A stretch of DNA of 64,000 bases from Bacteroidota bacterium (GTDB taxonomy: Bacteria; Bacteroidota; Bacteroidia; Cytophagales; Cyclobacteriaceae): the NCBI GenBank assembly GCA_023417065.1, contig JAEZGH010000092.1, positions 1 to 64,000 of the forward strand, in the 5' to 3' direction. The translations under genes and the position numbers were made by a program. The notes below the pieces were generated by a model. That model was not told where the DNA came from. It was given only the letters and a program-made list of their open reading frames with translations, and made no database searches. This document shows, in pieces, positions 52,388-61,846 of this stretch (its first letter is position 1; each line of letters opens with the position of its first letter).

Positions 52388-54736
52388 TTACGCTTTTACG
52401 TCAACCAGTTTTTTTCTGTCTTCGTTGTAGTAACCATAGCCAGGTCGTTGTTTCAGTCCGTTTACAGCGACCAGAACGTTTCTGAGAATACCTTCATGAT
52501 ACACTTTATTAAGTTCTTCCAGATTTTCTTTCATGCTGTAGTTTAATCTCACAAGGAAGAGGTTGACATCTGCGTTCATGCCCACAATAGTAGCATCGCT
52601 TACGATACCTACAGGTGAGTTGTCAAATACGATATAGTCAAACTGTTCTTTAACCGAGTCGAGAAACTCGGTGATCAATCCGTTGTTGAGTAATTCTGCA
52701 GGATTGTTCGGAATTGTGCCGGCGGAGACGAAATACAAGCCTTCGTGAAACGTAGGTTGAATTACTTCGTTGATATGCGCCTTGTTGTTAAGGTAATCGC
52801 CAAGGCCTTTGGCGTTTTTACCCTTAAGCACAGTGTGCAAGCGAGGGCGTCGGAGGTCTGCATCGATGAGCAGCACGCGCTTGTTGCTGATGGCCAGCAC
52901 CAGGGCGAGGTTCAGTGCAACAAATGATTTTCCTTCGCCGGAGATATACGAATGCACGGCAAGTACCTGATGATTCTTAAAGTGGTTCTGCAGGTTTATC
53001 CGCAAGCCTCGGAATGATTCCGTCACTGCCGACTTCGGATACTGAATTACCGGCATTTCACTTTTGAATTTGTTCTCCGTAATTGATCCGGTGATCGGGA
53101 AGTCAAGCGTTGAAGCTATTTCATCCGTCATTTTGATCTTGTCGCTGAAGTATTCGCTGGCAATTACGATCAACATCGACACGATGAAAGAAGCGATCAG
53201 CGCGGTTAGGTAATTCTTTACTTTCTTAGGGCCAAGTAGCTCAGCTATGCTTGCATCGGCGGGGTCGAGAATTTGGGCATCCGGGCTGTTGGAAGCGCGT
53301 GCGATGTCTGCTTCGGCTCTTTTCTCCAGAAGGTATGTATACAATTCGTTGTTCAGGTCGTAATTACGCTTGATGCCGATAAGGTCTTGTTCCGTTTTCG
53401 GAAGGCGGACGATTTTAGCATTTGCCTGTTGAAGCTGCTGGCGCACGGCCTTCAGTTCCATGTTCGTGTTGGCAATCTGCTGGGTTACCTTGTCGCGGAT
53501 GATGCGTTGGGTGAACTGAATTTCATTGTTGAGTGCGATCAGGGTAGGGTTTTTCTCCTGAACGGTGTACGACAGCACTTCCCGGCGTGTGTACATGTCG
53601 TTAAGCTTCGCCACCATCGTATTCAGTTCATCGTCGCGAACACCAATAATCGACGGGGCAACCAGGTCCTTAATGTCTTCCCGGTTTTCGAGATAGTATC
53701 TGAGGTTCGTATAGTATTCGAGTTTCAGATTCAGGCGTTGCTGCTCCTGATCCAGATTCTTCAGTTGATCCATAACCCTGGTGGCCTCGTCGCCAAGGTT
53801 CACTGTGCGGTTACGGGAACGGAAGTTTGTGAAATTATTTCCTGCCATCTGCAGGGAGTCGTTGATGCCTTCGATCAGGTTATCGATAAAGCGAACCGTG
53901 TTGTTGGCAATCCGGTTCTTTTCATCAAGTCCCTGCTGGATGTAGTAGGAGGAAAGTTTATTCAGATAATCAACGTCGCGGTGGAGTTGTTCCGTCTCCA
54001 GCTGGATCACGATAAGATTGGAGTTCTCGTCAGCCTGGCTGACCTCGAGGCGATCCTTATATTGCTGGGCGACCTTGCCAATGTTGTTGAACTGAAGGAC
54101 GTATTTCTCACCGCGTTCGTAGGTGCGATCGCTCTTTTTGTCGATCACGAAGTCAAAATACTGATTCTTGAACGGCTGCCCAAATGTAGCTTTGTTGGTG
54201 AATTCAACGACCCGTTCCTGACCATTAATTACGCGTTTGCCTTTGGTAGAAATGGTGTAATAGTTATCCGATTCAACCTCAATAGTCAGCGGTAGTTGAT
54301 CAAGCTGGACACTTGACGGTGGAACTGTAAGGGTAAATGGATCTCTTCCGTACAGATCTGCCTGTGAGAAGAATTCTTTCTTTGCCCAGGAGTATTTCCA
54401 GTTCAGGTTTTGAGCGGTTTCAAGGTTAAGACTGTAAGATTTGATCTTACCAATCTGGTCAGCCAGGATGGCACTCGGTTTTCCTGCGCGTGGCTGATTT
54501 TGAAACATGTCAAACAGTTCCAGAACCTTCGCGTCGTTTTTGAACAGAACGGTGGCTGAAATTTTATACTTGGGTTGGGAGCTGCTGTTTATGAAGTAGG
54601 CAGCACCTAGAAAAAGTATTGCGAGAACCACGAACAACCACCACTTCTTAATGGCGTTGTTCTTGATTTGCGAAAGGGTTAGTCCCTCTGGCTCGTACGA
54701 TACCCGCGACCTTCCGTTTAGTTTATTTTTTTCCAT
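52388..54736 (-). CDS. Wzc-type polysaccharide co-polymerase and tyrosine kinase
   Basis: A 782-residue protein combining an N-terminal Wzz/chain-length domain, a long periplasmic coiled coil (about 200-490), a second membrane helix (about 505-525) and a C-terminal BY-kinase domain. The latter has Walker A SYISGEGKSFVALNLA (about 585-600), Walker A' VLLIDADLRRP and Walker B YIVFDNSP. The C-terminal tail has few tyrosines (RPGYGYYNEDRKK), fewer than the long Tyr cluster of Escherichia coli Wzc. It works with Wza and controls chain length and export. No Wzb-like phosphatase is adjacent. Confidence 0.94.
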   Translation of the reverse strand: MEKNKLNGRSRVSYEPEGLTLSQIKNNAIKKWWLFVVLAILFLGAAYFINSSSQPKYKISATVLFKNDAKVLELFDMFQNQPRAGKPSAILADQIGKIKSYSLNLETAQNLNWKYSWAKKEFFSQADLYGRDPFTLTVPPSSVQLDQLPLTIEVESDNYYTISTKGKRVINGQERVVEFTNKATFGQPFKNQYFDFVIDKKSDRTYERGEKYVLQFNNIGKVAQQYKDRLEVSQADENSNLIVIQLETEQLHRDVDYLNKLSSYYIQQGLDEKNRIANNTVRFIDNLIEGINDSLQMAGNNFTNFRSRNRTVNLGDEATRVMDQLKNLDQEQQRLNLKLEYYTNLRYYLENREDIKDLVAPSIIGVRDDELNTMVAKLNDMYTRREVLSYTVQEKNPTLIALNNEIQFTQRIIRDKVTQQIANTNMELKAVRQQLQQANAKIVRLPKTEQDLIGIKRNYDLNNELYTYLLEKRAEADIARASNSPDAQILDPADASIAELLGPKKVKNYLTALIASFIVSMLIVIASEYFSDKIKMTDEIASTLDFPITGSITENKFKSEMPVIQYPKSAVTESFRGLRINLQNHFKNHQVLAVHSYISGEGKSFVALNLALVLAISNKRVLLIDADLRRPRLHTVLKGKNAKGLGDYLNNKAHINEVIQPTFHEGLYFVSAGTIPNNPAELLNNGLITEFLDSVKEQFDYIVFDNSPVGIVSDATIVGMNADVNLFLVRLNYSMKENLEELNKVYHEGILRNVLVAVNGLKQRPGYGYYNEDRKKLVDVKA

Positions 54737-54757
54737 TGGTTCGATGATTCAGTCTGA

Positions 54758-55558
54758 TTAGTTTTTGTCGATATAATTCAGGACCAGTAAGAACGTAGTT
54801 ACGGTTGAGAGTGCGACGGTGTAAACTGGCAACCTCAACTCTACATTCTTGTACTTGGAAGGCTGTACTACAACGACGTCATTGGGTTGCAGGAACCATC
54901 CCTCCGAACGCAGTGCATCCTTGGAGTTCAGATTCACCTTGAACGACTTGCTTCCCTCTTTTGTCTGCCTCAGCACCAGTACATTACGCAAATCCGCGGC
55001 ATTCTTGATGCCCTCTGCCGAGCTGATCGCGTCGAGGATCGTGAACTCATAGTTGTAATTGAAGTACACACCAGGCTGTTCAACTTCACCCATCACAGTG
55101 ATCTTGTAGTTGATCACCCTCACCTTGGCCGTAACTTCCTTGAGGTACTGTTGAGCAGCATCCTGAATAACAGCCTCAGCCTCGCGCATGGTTTTGCCGA
55201 GTACATTGATCTTACCCACGATAGGAAGCGTTACGTTGCCATCAGGTTCAACCATGTAACCCTGGATCAGCTGTCCGGCCTGCGTCTGCCATATATTGTT
55301 GATGGCCCGCGAGTTACCAACAGTCGCCGGGTTGTAAATTTCGTTCATTTCTGCATTAGATGAAATAATGCTGACATAAAGATTGTCATTCGCCTGAATC
55401 CGGTATTCGGCTTGCTGGGCAGGAACCCCCGGCATCACCGGATTCGCGTCAGCCATTACAGTGAGGTGCTTGTTGGACCGGCACGAAGACAGCGAAATTA
55501 TGACCATCGACAAGTAGAAGACGTACTTAAACCTGTGGGATAAAGGCGAATTTTTCAT
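54758..55558 (-). CDS. Wza-like polysaccharide export outer-membrane lipoprotein
   Basis: A 266-residue outer-membrane polysaccharide export protein. A lipobox (ISLSSCRSNK, Cys26) precedes the Poly_export/SLBB part: VEPDGNVTLPIVGKINVLGKTMREAEAVI is a classic match. The second SLBB region is about 165-235. It ends in a C-terminal hydrophobic stretch (YTVALSTVTTFLLVLNYI) that could be the amphipathic helix of the outer-membrane pore. It should form the export channel with the Wzc-type protein, which follows 21 bp later on the same strand. Confidence 0.93.
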   Translation of the reverse strand: MKNSPLSHRFKYVFYLSMVIISLSSCRSNKHLTVMADANPVMPGVPAQQAEYRIQANDNLYVSIISSNAEMNEIYNPATVGNSRAINNIWQTQAGQLIQGYMVEPDGNVTLPIVGKINVLGKTMREAEAVIQDAAQQYLKEVTAKVRVINYKITVMGEVEQPGVYFNYNYEFTILDAISSAEGIKNAADLRNVLVLRQTKEGSKSFKVNLNSKDALRSEGWFLQPNDVVVVQPSKYKNVELRLPVYTVALSTVTTFLLVLNYIDKN

Positions 55559-55618
55559 AGGTTTTCGAATATAGGAGTTAAGGTGTTGTATATTAATCAG
55601 TTAATGTGATAGAAGTTT

Positions 55619-56977
55619 CTAAAATGCATTTTCCCGGGTCTTTTTACCAAATATGGTCAGGTAAATGATGTACAGATCCAGCGCAAAAGACCAATGCTCG
55701 ATATACCATAAGTCGTGGAGCGTCCGCGCTACGTACTGATATTTGGTTTCCGTCGGGCCGCGCCATCCGTTTACCTGCGCCCAACCGGTAATACCTGGCT
55801 TAATATACTGACGGACCAGATAGTTCTGCGCGTTTTGCTGGAATCGCTTGTTCAGATCCACGCGATGGGGGCGGGGCCCTACCACAGACATTTCATTTTT
55901 AAGCACATTGATGAGCTGAGGAAGTTCATCCAGACTGTGTTTGCGGATAAATTTCCCGACTTTGGTGATTCTGTCATCATCCTTGCTGGTAGACCGTGTC
56001 TGTACTTCCTTGGAATGACGCATTGACCTGAACTTATAAACCGAAATAGGCATACCTCGTTTTCCTATTCGTATGGGGCGATAAAAAATCGGGCCTCGAC
56101 TGTCGAGCTTGATTGCGATGGCGATCACGATGAACAAGGGTAGCAGCATGATCAGCGCCGCCAAGGAGAAGACAAAGTCGAATGCACGCTTTCGCACGCG
56201 GGCCATGTACGAATCCAGGGGAACTTCTCTGACGTTCACGATAGGAATGCCGCCCAAATCGGTAATTTCGAAGTTTCTTCCAAAGAGCGAGTAGTAATTG
56301 GCCACTACTCCAGGGCGAACCCCATTATATTCTGCAATATTTACCAGGTACTTAATTTCCCCTTCGCGCGATAGGGGGAGCGTAATAATTACTTCATTGA
56401 AACGGTATTCATCAAATACTTTTTGGAAATCCTGAAGTCTTCCTAAAACCTTCAGGTTTTCATTGATGGGGCGATGATCATCGAGAAATCCGATGATCGT
56501 ACCTTTGTCAGCGCTGAGGTTATAAAAGCTGTGAAGCGCGGTGGCGACTTTTCCCGTACCGACGATGAGAATTTTGCTGTTATATGGACCGTCTTTCCGG
56601 TGGGAGACGAGATAAACCTGGCCAAAGGAATAAATGAATTTCAGGACCAGGAAGATAAAACTCGACCCCAGGAACATCGCCCTGGAGATGTCGTCAAGGT
56701 CAAGAACGACAAACATCACAGCGCTGACAGAAACATAGAATCCGATGCGTTTGAGTAGTGTACGCGTACGTTTTACTACATTATCGATATCAAAGAACTT
56801 GTCGTTCAGATTGATAACATAGGTGAGAATCCACGCAAGGTTAAGAAGCGTCACCAGGATGTTTGGGGTGAGCATCTCTCCGTAATGAAAAAAGGAAGCT
56901 ATGATCAGCGATGCATTGAGCAGGATCAGATCAATAACCAGGAAGAGATAAATGAGTGTGCGTTTTCTGAAAGACAT
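55619..56977 (-). CDS. Initiating sugar-phosphate transferase (WcaJ/WbaP-like)
   Basis: A 452-residue polyprenyl-phosphate glycosyl-1-phosphate transferase. Membrane helices (about 8-110) and a Rossmann-like linker domain lead to the bacterial sugar-transferase domain (about 260-452), with the signatures RPIRIGKRGMPISVYKFRSM, TSKDDDRITKVGKFIRKHSLDELPQLINVLKNEMSVVGPRP and GITGWAQVNGWRGPTETKYQY. It attaches the first sugar phosphate, probably glucose or galactose, to undecaprenyl phosphate. Sugar specificity cannot be read. The gene sits ahead of the Wza gene in the block. Confidence 0.95.
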   Translation of the reverse strand: MSFRKRTLIYLFLVIDLILLNASLIIASFFHYGEMLTPNILVTLLNLAWILTYVINLNDKFFDIDNVVKRTRTLLKRIGFYVSVSAVMFVVLDLDDISRAMFLGSSFIFLVLKFIYSFGQVYLVSHRKDGPYNSKILIVGTGKVATALHSFYNLSADKGTIIGFLDDHRPINENLKVLGRLQDFQKVFDEYRFNEVIITLPLSREGEIKYLVNIAEYNGVRPGVVANYYSLFGRNFEITDLGGIPIVNVREVPLDSYMARVRKRAFDFVFSLAALIMLLPLFIVIAIAIKLDSRGPIFYRPIRIGKRGMPISVYKFRSMRHSKEVQTRSTSKDDDRITKVGKFIRKHSLDELPQLINVLKNEMSVVGPRPHRVDLNKRFQQNAQNYLVRQYIKPGITGWAQVNGWRGPTETKYQYVARTLHDLWYIEHWSFALDLYIIYLTIFGKKTRENAF

Positions 56978-56986
56978 TTTTCTGTA

Positions 56987-58102
56987 TTATCTCATTATGG
57001 TTTGGTACACTTCAGCATAGCTGCTGGCGATATTCGACCATACGTAGTCGCTATAAACCTTCTTCTGGCAGTTCTTGGCAAGCTGTTCCATTTCATCTGG
57101 ATTTGACAAGGCAAATTTAACCTTCCCGGCAAGGTCGCCCGCGTCAGCTACCTTAAAATATAATACCTCGCGATCACTGAAGACCTGAGTGTTCTCGGGA
57201 ATATCACTTGCGACGATTGGTCGGCCTGCGGAGGCGACTTCCAGAAGCATTATCGACATACCTTCGGTCTCTGATGGAAAAATGAATAGTTGAGCGCGTT
57301 CGACGAAGGCGAGCAAAGTTTTGAGCGGATTGACAAAGCCCAGGTAGTGAACGTTGAGCGCATTTCCGATGCGCCGCAGGTCTTCAAGGTATGCCGCATT
57401 ATGGGTAAGTTCACCTGCAACGAACACTTGACCGGTGTATCCGATCTTGGCCAGCGCTTCCAGCATTGTATGACACCCCTTGGTTTTCATGATCCTGCGG
57501 GCAGAAAAGAGAATAAAAGGTTTGTCCATAGATGCGCCTTCGGGGAGGAATTTTCGCGCACCGACGTAATCGAATTCGGATACCGATACAGGATTAATTC
57601 CATTAGGAATAAAAATAACGTTCTTGTTGTACTTCTGCTTGTAGTAGTCTGTAAGTGGCTCTGAGATGCAGGTGCAAAGATTGGCGGTGCCCACGAATAT
57701 CCGTTCCATTAGGTGGAAGTAGAACTTCATCGCTTTGTTCCATTTGTCCCGTTTATATGGGGCTTCATGAGACGTAGCAACTACCGGTGCCTTCAAACGA
57801 AGTAGCGGAATAAATAAGGCCGCGTCGGTCTTGTGCAGGTGGATAAGATCTGCTTTCCGGGTGAAGACAATGTGAAGGGCAGAAATGAAAAAGTAAATGA
57901 AAGCACCCAGCGCACCCTTTGCAAGGGGTCTAAACTGGATTACATCCACTCCCTCCATATAGGAAGCTGCCCCCGGATCTTCATAACAATAGAGGGTTAT
58001 ATGAAACCGGTCTTTTAATTGACGGATCAGGTTTTCGGCTACGCGATCAGTACCTCCCTGCGATGGGAAGGTCTTGATACCAAAAAAGATGACTCGTTTC
58101 AT
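56987..58102 (-). CDS. GT4-family glycosyltransferase
   Basis: A 371-residue GT4 glycosyltransferase with the N-terminal donor-site strand TFPSQGGTDRVAENLIRQL and the C-terminal LFIFPSETEGMSIMLLEVASAGRPIVASDIPEN, which contains the E-x7-E motif. Its stop lies 9 bp from the start of the initiating transferase gene. The start codon overlaps the stop of the preceding gene (TAATG), so the two are translationally coupled. Donor and acceptor unknown. Confidence 0.93.
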   Translation of the reverse strand: MKRVIFFGIKTFPSQGGTDRVAENLIRQLKDRFHITLYCYEDPGAASYMEGVDVIQFRPLAKGALGAFIYFFISALHIVFTRKADLIHLHKTDAALFIPLLRLKAPVVATSHEAPYKRDKWNKAMKFYFHLMERIFVGTANLCTCISEPLTDYYKQKYNKNVIFIPNGINPVSVSEFDYVGARKFLPEGASMDKPFILFSARRIMKTKGCHTMLEALAKIGYTGQVFVAGELTHNAAYLEDLRRIGNALNVHYLGFVNPLKTLLAFVERAQLFIFPSETEGMSIMLLEVASAGRPIVASDIPENTQVFSDREVLYFKVADAGDLAGKVKFALSNPDEMEQLAKNCQKKVYSDYVWSNIASSYAEVYQTIMR

Positions 58103-59301
58103 TAAAGGTTCCCTCCCTTGTCGATCTCTGGCTTTCCAGCAACTTTACGATAAAAGTCTATGGTTTTCACGGCAATTTTTTCAGGATGAAATTTCTCCAG
58201 CGCTTCGGCACGCGCAGCCGCACCGATTTGTCCGCCATCAGAATGATTGAATACTTCCGAGAGAGTCTTCGCCAAATCGTTCTTGTCGTTTTTCTTGAAA
58301 AGAAATCCGGAAATCCGGTCATTGAACATTTCACGAATGGCTCCAACGTCAGAGGCAACCACGATCTTACCCTGGGCCATCGCTTCGGCGATACTTACTG
58401 GAAGCGTTTCCTGCATGGATGGTAATATGAAAATTGGGCAAACCTGATAAAGTTCGCGGATTTGGTCCTGCCTAAGCCATCCGTGAAAATGGATGCAGTC
58501 CTTTAGTCCAAATTCATCTACAGCTGACATGACTTCCTCCTCATAAGCCGCTTCCTTAAAACCTCCTGCCACGTGCAATTCAAATGAATGGCCCTGTCGG
58601 CGCAGGTCATTGAGGGCTTCGATTACGAGTTTGATGTTTTTTCTGCGGCTTAAAACGCCTACGTAAAGAAGGTTATTTTTTTCAGGATTCGTACCGGTTA
58701 CTTCTTCAAAGAAAATCGGATTAACCGGGTTAAATATCTGGGCTTCCCTTCCCGGAACGCCTTTGTACAACCTTCTATTGTATTGTGATATAAAGATCAC
58801 ATTTGGAAACTTTGGGAAGGCATATTTCTCAACCGCAGCTTTGAACAGGCACTTAAGGCGTTGGGATAAACCTGAAGCGTATTTAAGTTCTTCAGCCATA
58901 ATCCCGTGCTGGGTAACAACTACTTTTGCCTTTGGATATGCCAGAAAGCGCAAAAGATGAGGGGTGATCTCCTGAATGTGGATAATGTCGGGTTGTTCTT
59001 CCTCGAAGATTTGCTTCAACGTGTTACCATTGATTACATAATCAACTAGTTCAAGTTTGTTCAGGAAAGGCAGAAATCGAATGCGGACGTTTTCGGCCAG
59101 ATTGATGATCTTTTCATCATTCACTTCCTTCGTAAACGCGAGGTGTGTGACGCTTACGTCGGGTATTGACCTGAAACTGTTAAGCAAATTGAGGATAACA
59201 GCTTCCACGCCGCCTTTTACATGCTCCAACTGGAGGGGAAGGAGACCGACCAGTATGACTTTCAATTTGTTGGGTAAAGAATTGATAGGATTCACAATCA
59301 A
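58102..59301 (-). CDS. GT4-family glycosyltransferase
   Basis: A 399-residue GT4 glycosyltransferase, first gene of the second minus-strand block. It has LLPLQLEHVKGGVEAVILNLL near the N-terminus, LLYVGVLSRRKNIKLVIEAL and the closing FILPSMQETLPVSIAEAMAQGKIVVASDVGAIREM, the UDP-sugar site. It shares a one-base overlap with the next gene. Its promoter should lie in the AT-rich gap to 59653, but no clear match was found. Confidence 0.93.
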   Translation of the reverse strand: MIVNPINSLPNKLKVILVGLLPLQLEHVKGGVEAVILNLLNSFRSIPDVSVTHLAFTKEVNDEKIINLAENVRIRFLPFLNKLELVDYVINGNTLKQIFEEEQPDIIHIQEITPHLLRFLAYPKAKVVVTQHGIMAEELKYASGLSQRLKCLFKAAVEKYAFPKFPNVIFISQYNRRLYKGVPGREAQIFNPVNPIFFEEVTGTNPEKNNLLYVGVLSRRKNIKLVIEALNDLRRQGHSFELHVAGGFKEAAYEEEVMSAVDEFGLKDCIHFHGWLRQDQIRELYQVCPIFILPSMQETLPVSIAEAMAQGKIVVASDVGAIREMFNDRISGFLFKKNDKNDLAKTLSEVFNHSDGGQIGAAARAEALEKFHPEKIAVKTIDFYRKVAGKPEIDKGGNL

Positions 59302-59653
59302 AAGGGCTCAACTTTTCAACCAAAGTCAGTCTAAAGGGTGGAAGTAGTTACTGTCCTGGGAAATGTGATGCGAAAAAATGTTTTTTTTATCAAAAATCAT
59401 ACTTATTTGGAATTGATTTATGACGCGTGTCGAATTGCAATCGGTGTCATGCTACAATCATTTAAAATTTTGATACCCGACATTTTTTATTGCCTTGCCC
59501 GAACCTTACATCCCAATCTTTAAGGCAACTCTGGAAGAAGGTTAAAATGATATAACTTACCCGGAGGGAGTCTTAAATCATCAATAAGATTCTTGATTTT
59601 TTAAGCTTTTAAGAAAACTTTTTTTCGCCCCGACTTTCGTCGGAAAGAAAACA
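59302..59653. other. AT-rich divergent intergenic region
   Basis: No gene is supported. It must carry promoters for the minus-strand exopolysaccharide block and the plus-strand T9SS module. A short hairpin (CCGAC, TTTC, GTCGG at 59631-59644) lies right before the T9SS start; read on the other strand its loop is GAAA, a stable tetraloop. No defined promoter of the usual Bacteroidota form was seen. Confidence 0.5.
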
Positions 59654-60919
59654 ATGGATGCGCGGATGACAGATTGTATACCGGGAATTGATCGCTTTGC
59701 CAGTTCGCGTCTTGCTCCAGGAATTCTATGCGCACTGGTCTTCCTGATCCTATCGCGTGCTGCGATTGCACAAAACTGTCCGTGCCCTGAAAATTGCAAT
59801 CCCTGCCAGGGTGGTATCACCAAACTCACATTGGTTTATACAGGGGCGTTTCCGGCCTATGTTCAGGCCTGGGACAGAACGGATCGTTTGTTCGCCGATT
59901 TCCTGGCAAAAGGTGATACCATTGAAATCAGCGGATCTCTTCAGAATTCGCTCTTTCGCGGTAACGTCATCACGATGATGGTTGGACTCATCGTAGAACC
60001 AACGTTTGAAATACGATGCGGAACGTTCGAAGTGTTCAAACCAGTGGGGTCGTTTATGATGATTGCTGCGGAAAGTCATCAGGGAGGGAAGGTCTGCTGT
60101 GGACCTAATCTCCCGTATGATGTTACAGGGCCCGTATTTCTTTCCGAACCCACGGATATAGAAGTTACGATAACTGATGGATGTGAGACGCGTGTAAACT
60201 GGACGAACCCAGACGCTACCGATTGCAGCGCAGTTACTGTTACAAGTGAACCCCGACCGGGGTCATTGCTCCCCATCGGGGAAACTACTGTTGTCGTCAC
60301 GGCGACCGATGCGCAGAAGAATAAGACCACCACTTCTTTCAAAGTCAGGGTACGCGACGTTACAGCTCCGGTATTTTCTGAGTGCCCGAAGGATATAGTC
60401 GTAACAGCTAAAGAGGGAGAAGGGGCACACGTTCACTGGAAACCACCTGTTGCGAAGGATAATTGTAAAGCAATTGAGATTGTAAGCAATGCGAAGCCAC
60501 ACGATACCTTTTTGCCTGGGGTTCACACTATCACGTATACCGCACGTGATGCTTCCGGGAATGAGAGCAAATGTTCTTTCACCATTACGGTTAAAGGACC
60601 TGGTCAGGATGACGAACCTTTTCCAATACCTGTCGGCGATCTTGCTGTTTCCAGAATAGTTACTCCTGATGGAGATGGTGTTAACGATTTCCTACAGATT
60701 GGCAATATTGAACACTTTCCAACAAACCGACTTACCATTTTTGATAGGTGGGGTAACGCCGTTTTCACTGGAGAGAATTACGACAACATCAAAACCGTGT
60801 GGCAGGGAACGGGCAAAAACTCGGCAAAACTTCCTACAGGAACATACTTCTATTCGCTGATTGTGAATCACGGCAACAGCAAGGCGGAGTTAAGAGGATT
60901 TATTGAACTGATCAACTAG
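59654..60919 (+). CDS. T9SS type B secreted protein with HYR domains
   Basis: A 421-residue secreted protein. A signal peptide (about 10-40, ending in SRAAIAQ) precedes a Cys-rich start (CPCPENCNPCQGG), a beta domain to about 150, two HYR domains (about 155-235 and 240-310; GPVFLSEPTDIEVT and APVFSECPKDIVVTAKEGEGAHVHW) and a C-terminal gliding-motility-associated domain (about 325-421; VSRIVTPDGDGVNDFLQI, RLTIFDRWGNAVFTGENYDN, LPTGTYFYSLIV). That domain is a type B T9SS sorting signal. The product should reach the cell surface and act as an adhesin or matrix protein. Confidence 0.93.
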   Translation: MDARMTDCIPGIDRFASSRLAPGILCALVFLILSRAAIAQNCPCPENCNPCQGGITKLTLVYTGAFPAYVQAWDRTDRLFADFLAKGDTIEISGSLQNSLFRGNVITMMVGLIVEPTFEIRCGTFEVFKPVGSFMMIAAESHQGGKVCCGPNLPYDVTGPVFLSEPTDIEVTITDGCETRVNWTNPDATDCSAVTVTSEPRPGSLLPIGETTVVVTATDAQKNKTTTSFKVRVRDVTAPVFSECPKDIVVTAKEGEGAHVHWKPPVAKDNCKAIEIVSNAKPHDTFLPGVHTITYTARDASGNESKCSFTITVKGPGQDDEPFPIPVGDLAVSRIVTPDGDGVNDFLQIGNIEHFPTNRLTIFDRWGNAVFTGENYDNIKTVWQGTGKNSAKLPTGTYFYSLIVNHGNSKAELRGFIELIN

Positions 60920-60922
60920 GAA

Positions 60923-61846
60923 ATGGCAAAGGTATTCACGCGGACTTTCATTTCGGCGCTGATCATTCTTGTCGTGGTCACGGTGACGAGCGCGCAACAA
61001 CGCCCCGTGTATTCGCAGTATCTTTTCAATGGCGTAGTAATCAATCCTGCGTTTGCTGGATCACAGGAAGCGCTGAGTATGCAGGTATCGAACCGAAGTC
61101 AATGGTCTGGGCTTGAGGGTGCGCCTCAAACCTTTCTTTTTGCGTCACACGTTTTGTTCGACGCACAAAAGCTCGGACTGGGCGTCACACTGAACAGAGA
61201 CAAGGTAGGCGTTCACAAGAACCTTCAGGTCAATGGAAGTGCCGCATATCACCTGCACGTATCTGAAAAGGGGAGGCTATCATTCGGTCTTCAGGCAGGT
61301 CTTCGAAATCACAAAGCCGATTACATCTCCATAATGGGAAATCAGCCAATTGATCCAAAGGTTGTGGCGGCAGATCCAGGGAGAACATTCTTCGATGTCG
61401 GCGCAGGTGTATACTTCCGGAATGAACGGCTTGCCGCGGGGATCTCGGTGCCAGGAATGCTCCCGTCAAACTGGTCAGCCAATGATTCAGTTGATATCCG
61501 GGTGAGGAATGCCCACTGGCTGATTTTCTCGAAATACAGCATACCCGTAACGCACTCGATGACCTTTATACCATCGCTTTTGATTCAGTACTATCCCGGC
61601 GTGCCGTTAGGGATCGATATAGGTGGCGGCATGATTTTCTACGATGCCCTCTTCACCGGCGTGTCGTATCGCCTCCGGGAGTCGGTTGACTTTCTTCTTC
61701 GTGCGAACATAACGCCGCAGTTGAGTTTTGGTTACGCCTACGACCTTGTTGTAGGTGAAGTGACCGCTCTTTCAAATTCGTCCCATGAGGTTTCCGTAAG
61801 TTATCTGTTCAAGTTTTCCCGTCATAAAATCGCGACACCAAGATGA
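60923..61846 (+). CDS. PorP/SprF-family T9SS membrane protein
   Basis: A 307-residue outer-membrane protein of the PorP/SprF family, with the signature RPVYSQYLFNGVVINPAFAGSQEALSMQVSNRSQWSGLEGAPQT. A signal peptide lies at about residues 5-28. It is three bases downstream of the type B substrate; in Flavobacterium, SprF is required for surface display of the adjacent SprB, so this is likely the dedicated partner of that substrate. It overlaps the next gene by four bases (ATGA). Confidence 0.95.
   Translation: MAKVFTRTFISALIILVVVTVTSAQQRPVYSQYLFNGVVINPAFAGSQEALSMQVSNRSQWSGLEGAPQTFLFASHVLFDAQKLGLGVTLNRDKVGVHKNLQVNGSAAYHLHVSEKGRLSFGLQAGLRNHKADYISIMGNQPIDPKVVAADPGRTFFDVGAGVYFRNERLAAGISVPGMLPSNWSANDSVDIRVRNAHWLIFSKYSIPVTHSMTFIPSLLIQYYPGVPLGIDIGGGMIFYDALFTGVSYRLRESVDFLLRANITPQLSFGYAYDLVVGEVTALSNSSHEVSVSYLFKFSRHKIATPR

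Noticed and set aside
53273..54295. Plus-strand frame of 340 codons inside the Wzc-type gene
   Set aside because: It is antisense to the coiled-coil part of a conserved gene; long antisense frames are expected there from codon bias.
59338..59523. Plus-strand frame of 61 codons in the gap before the T9SS module
   Set aside because: AT-rich intergenic DNA with a nonspecific frame; no signal peptide and no family.
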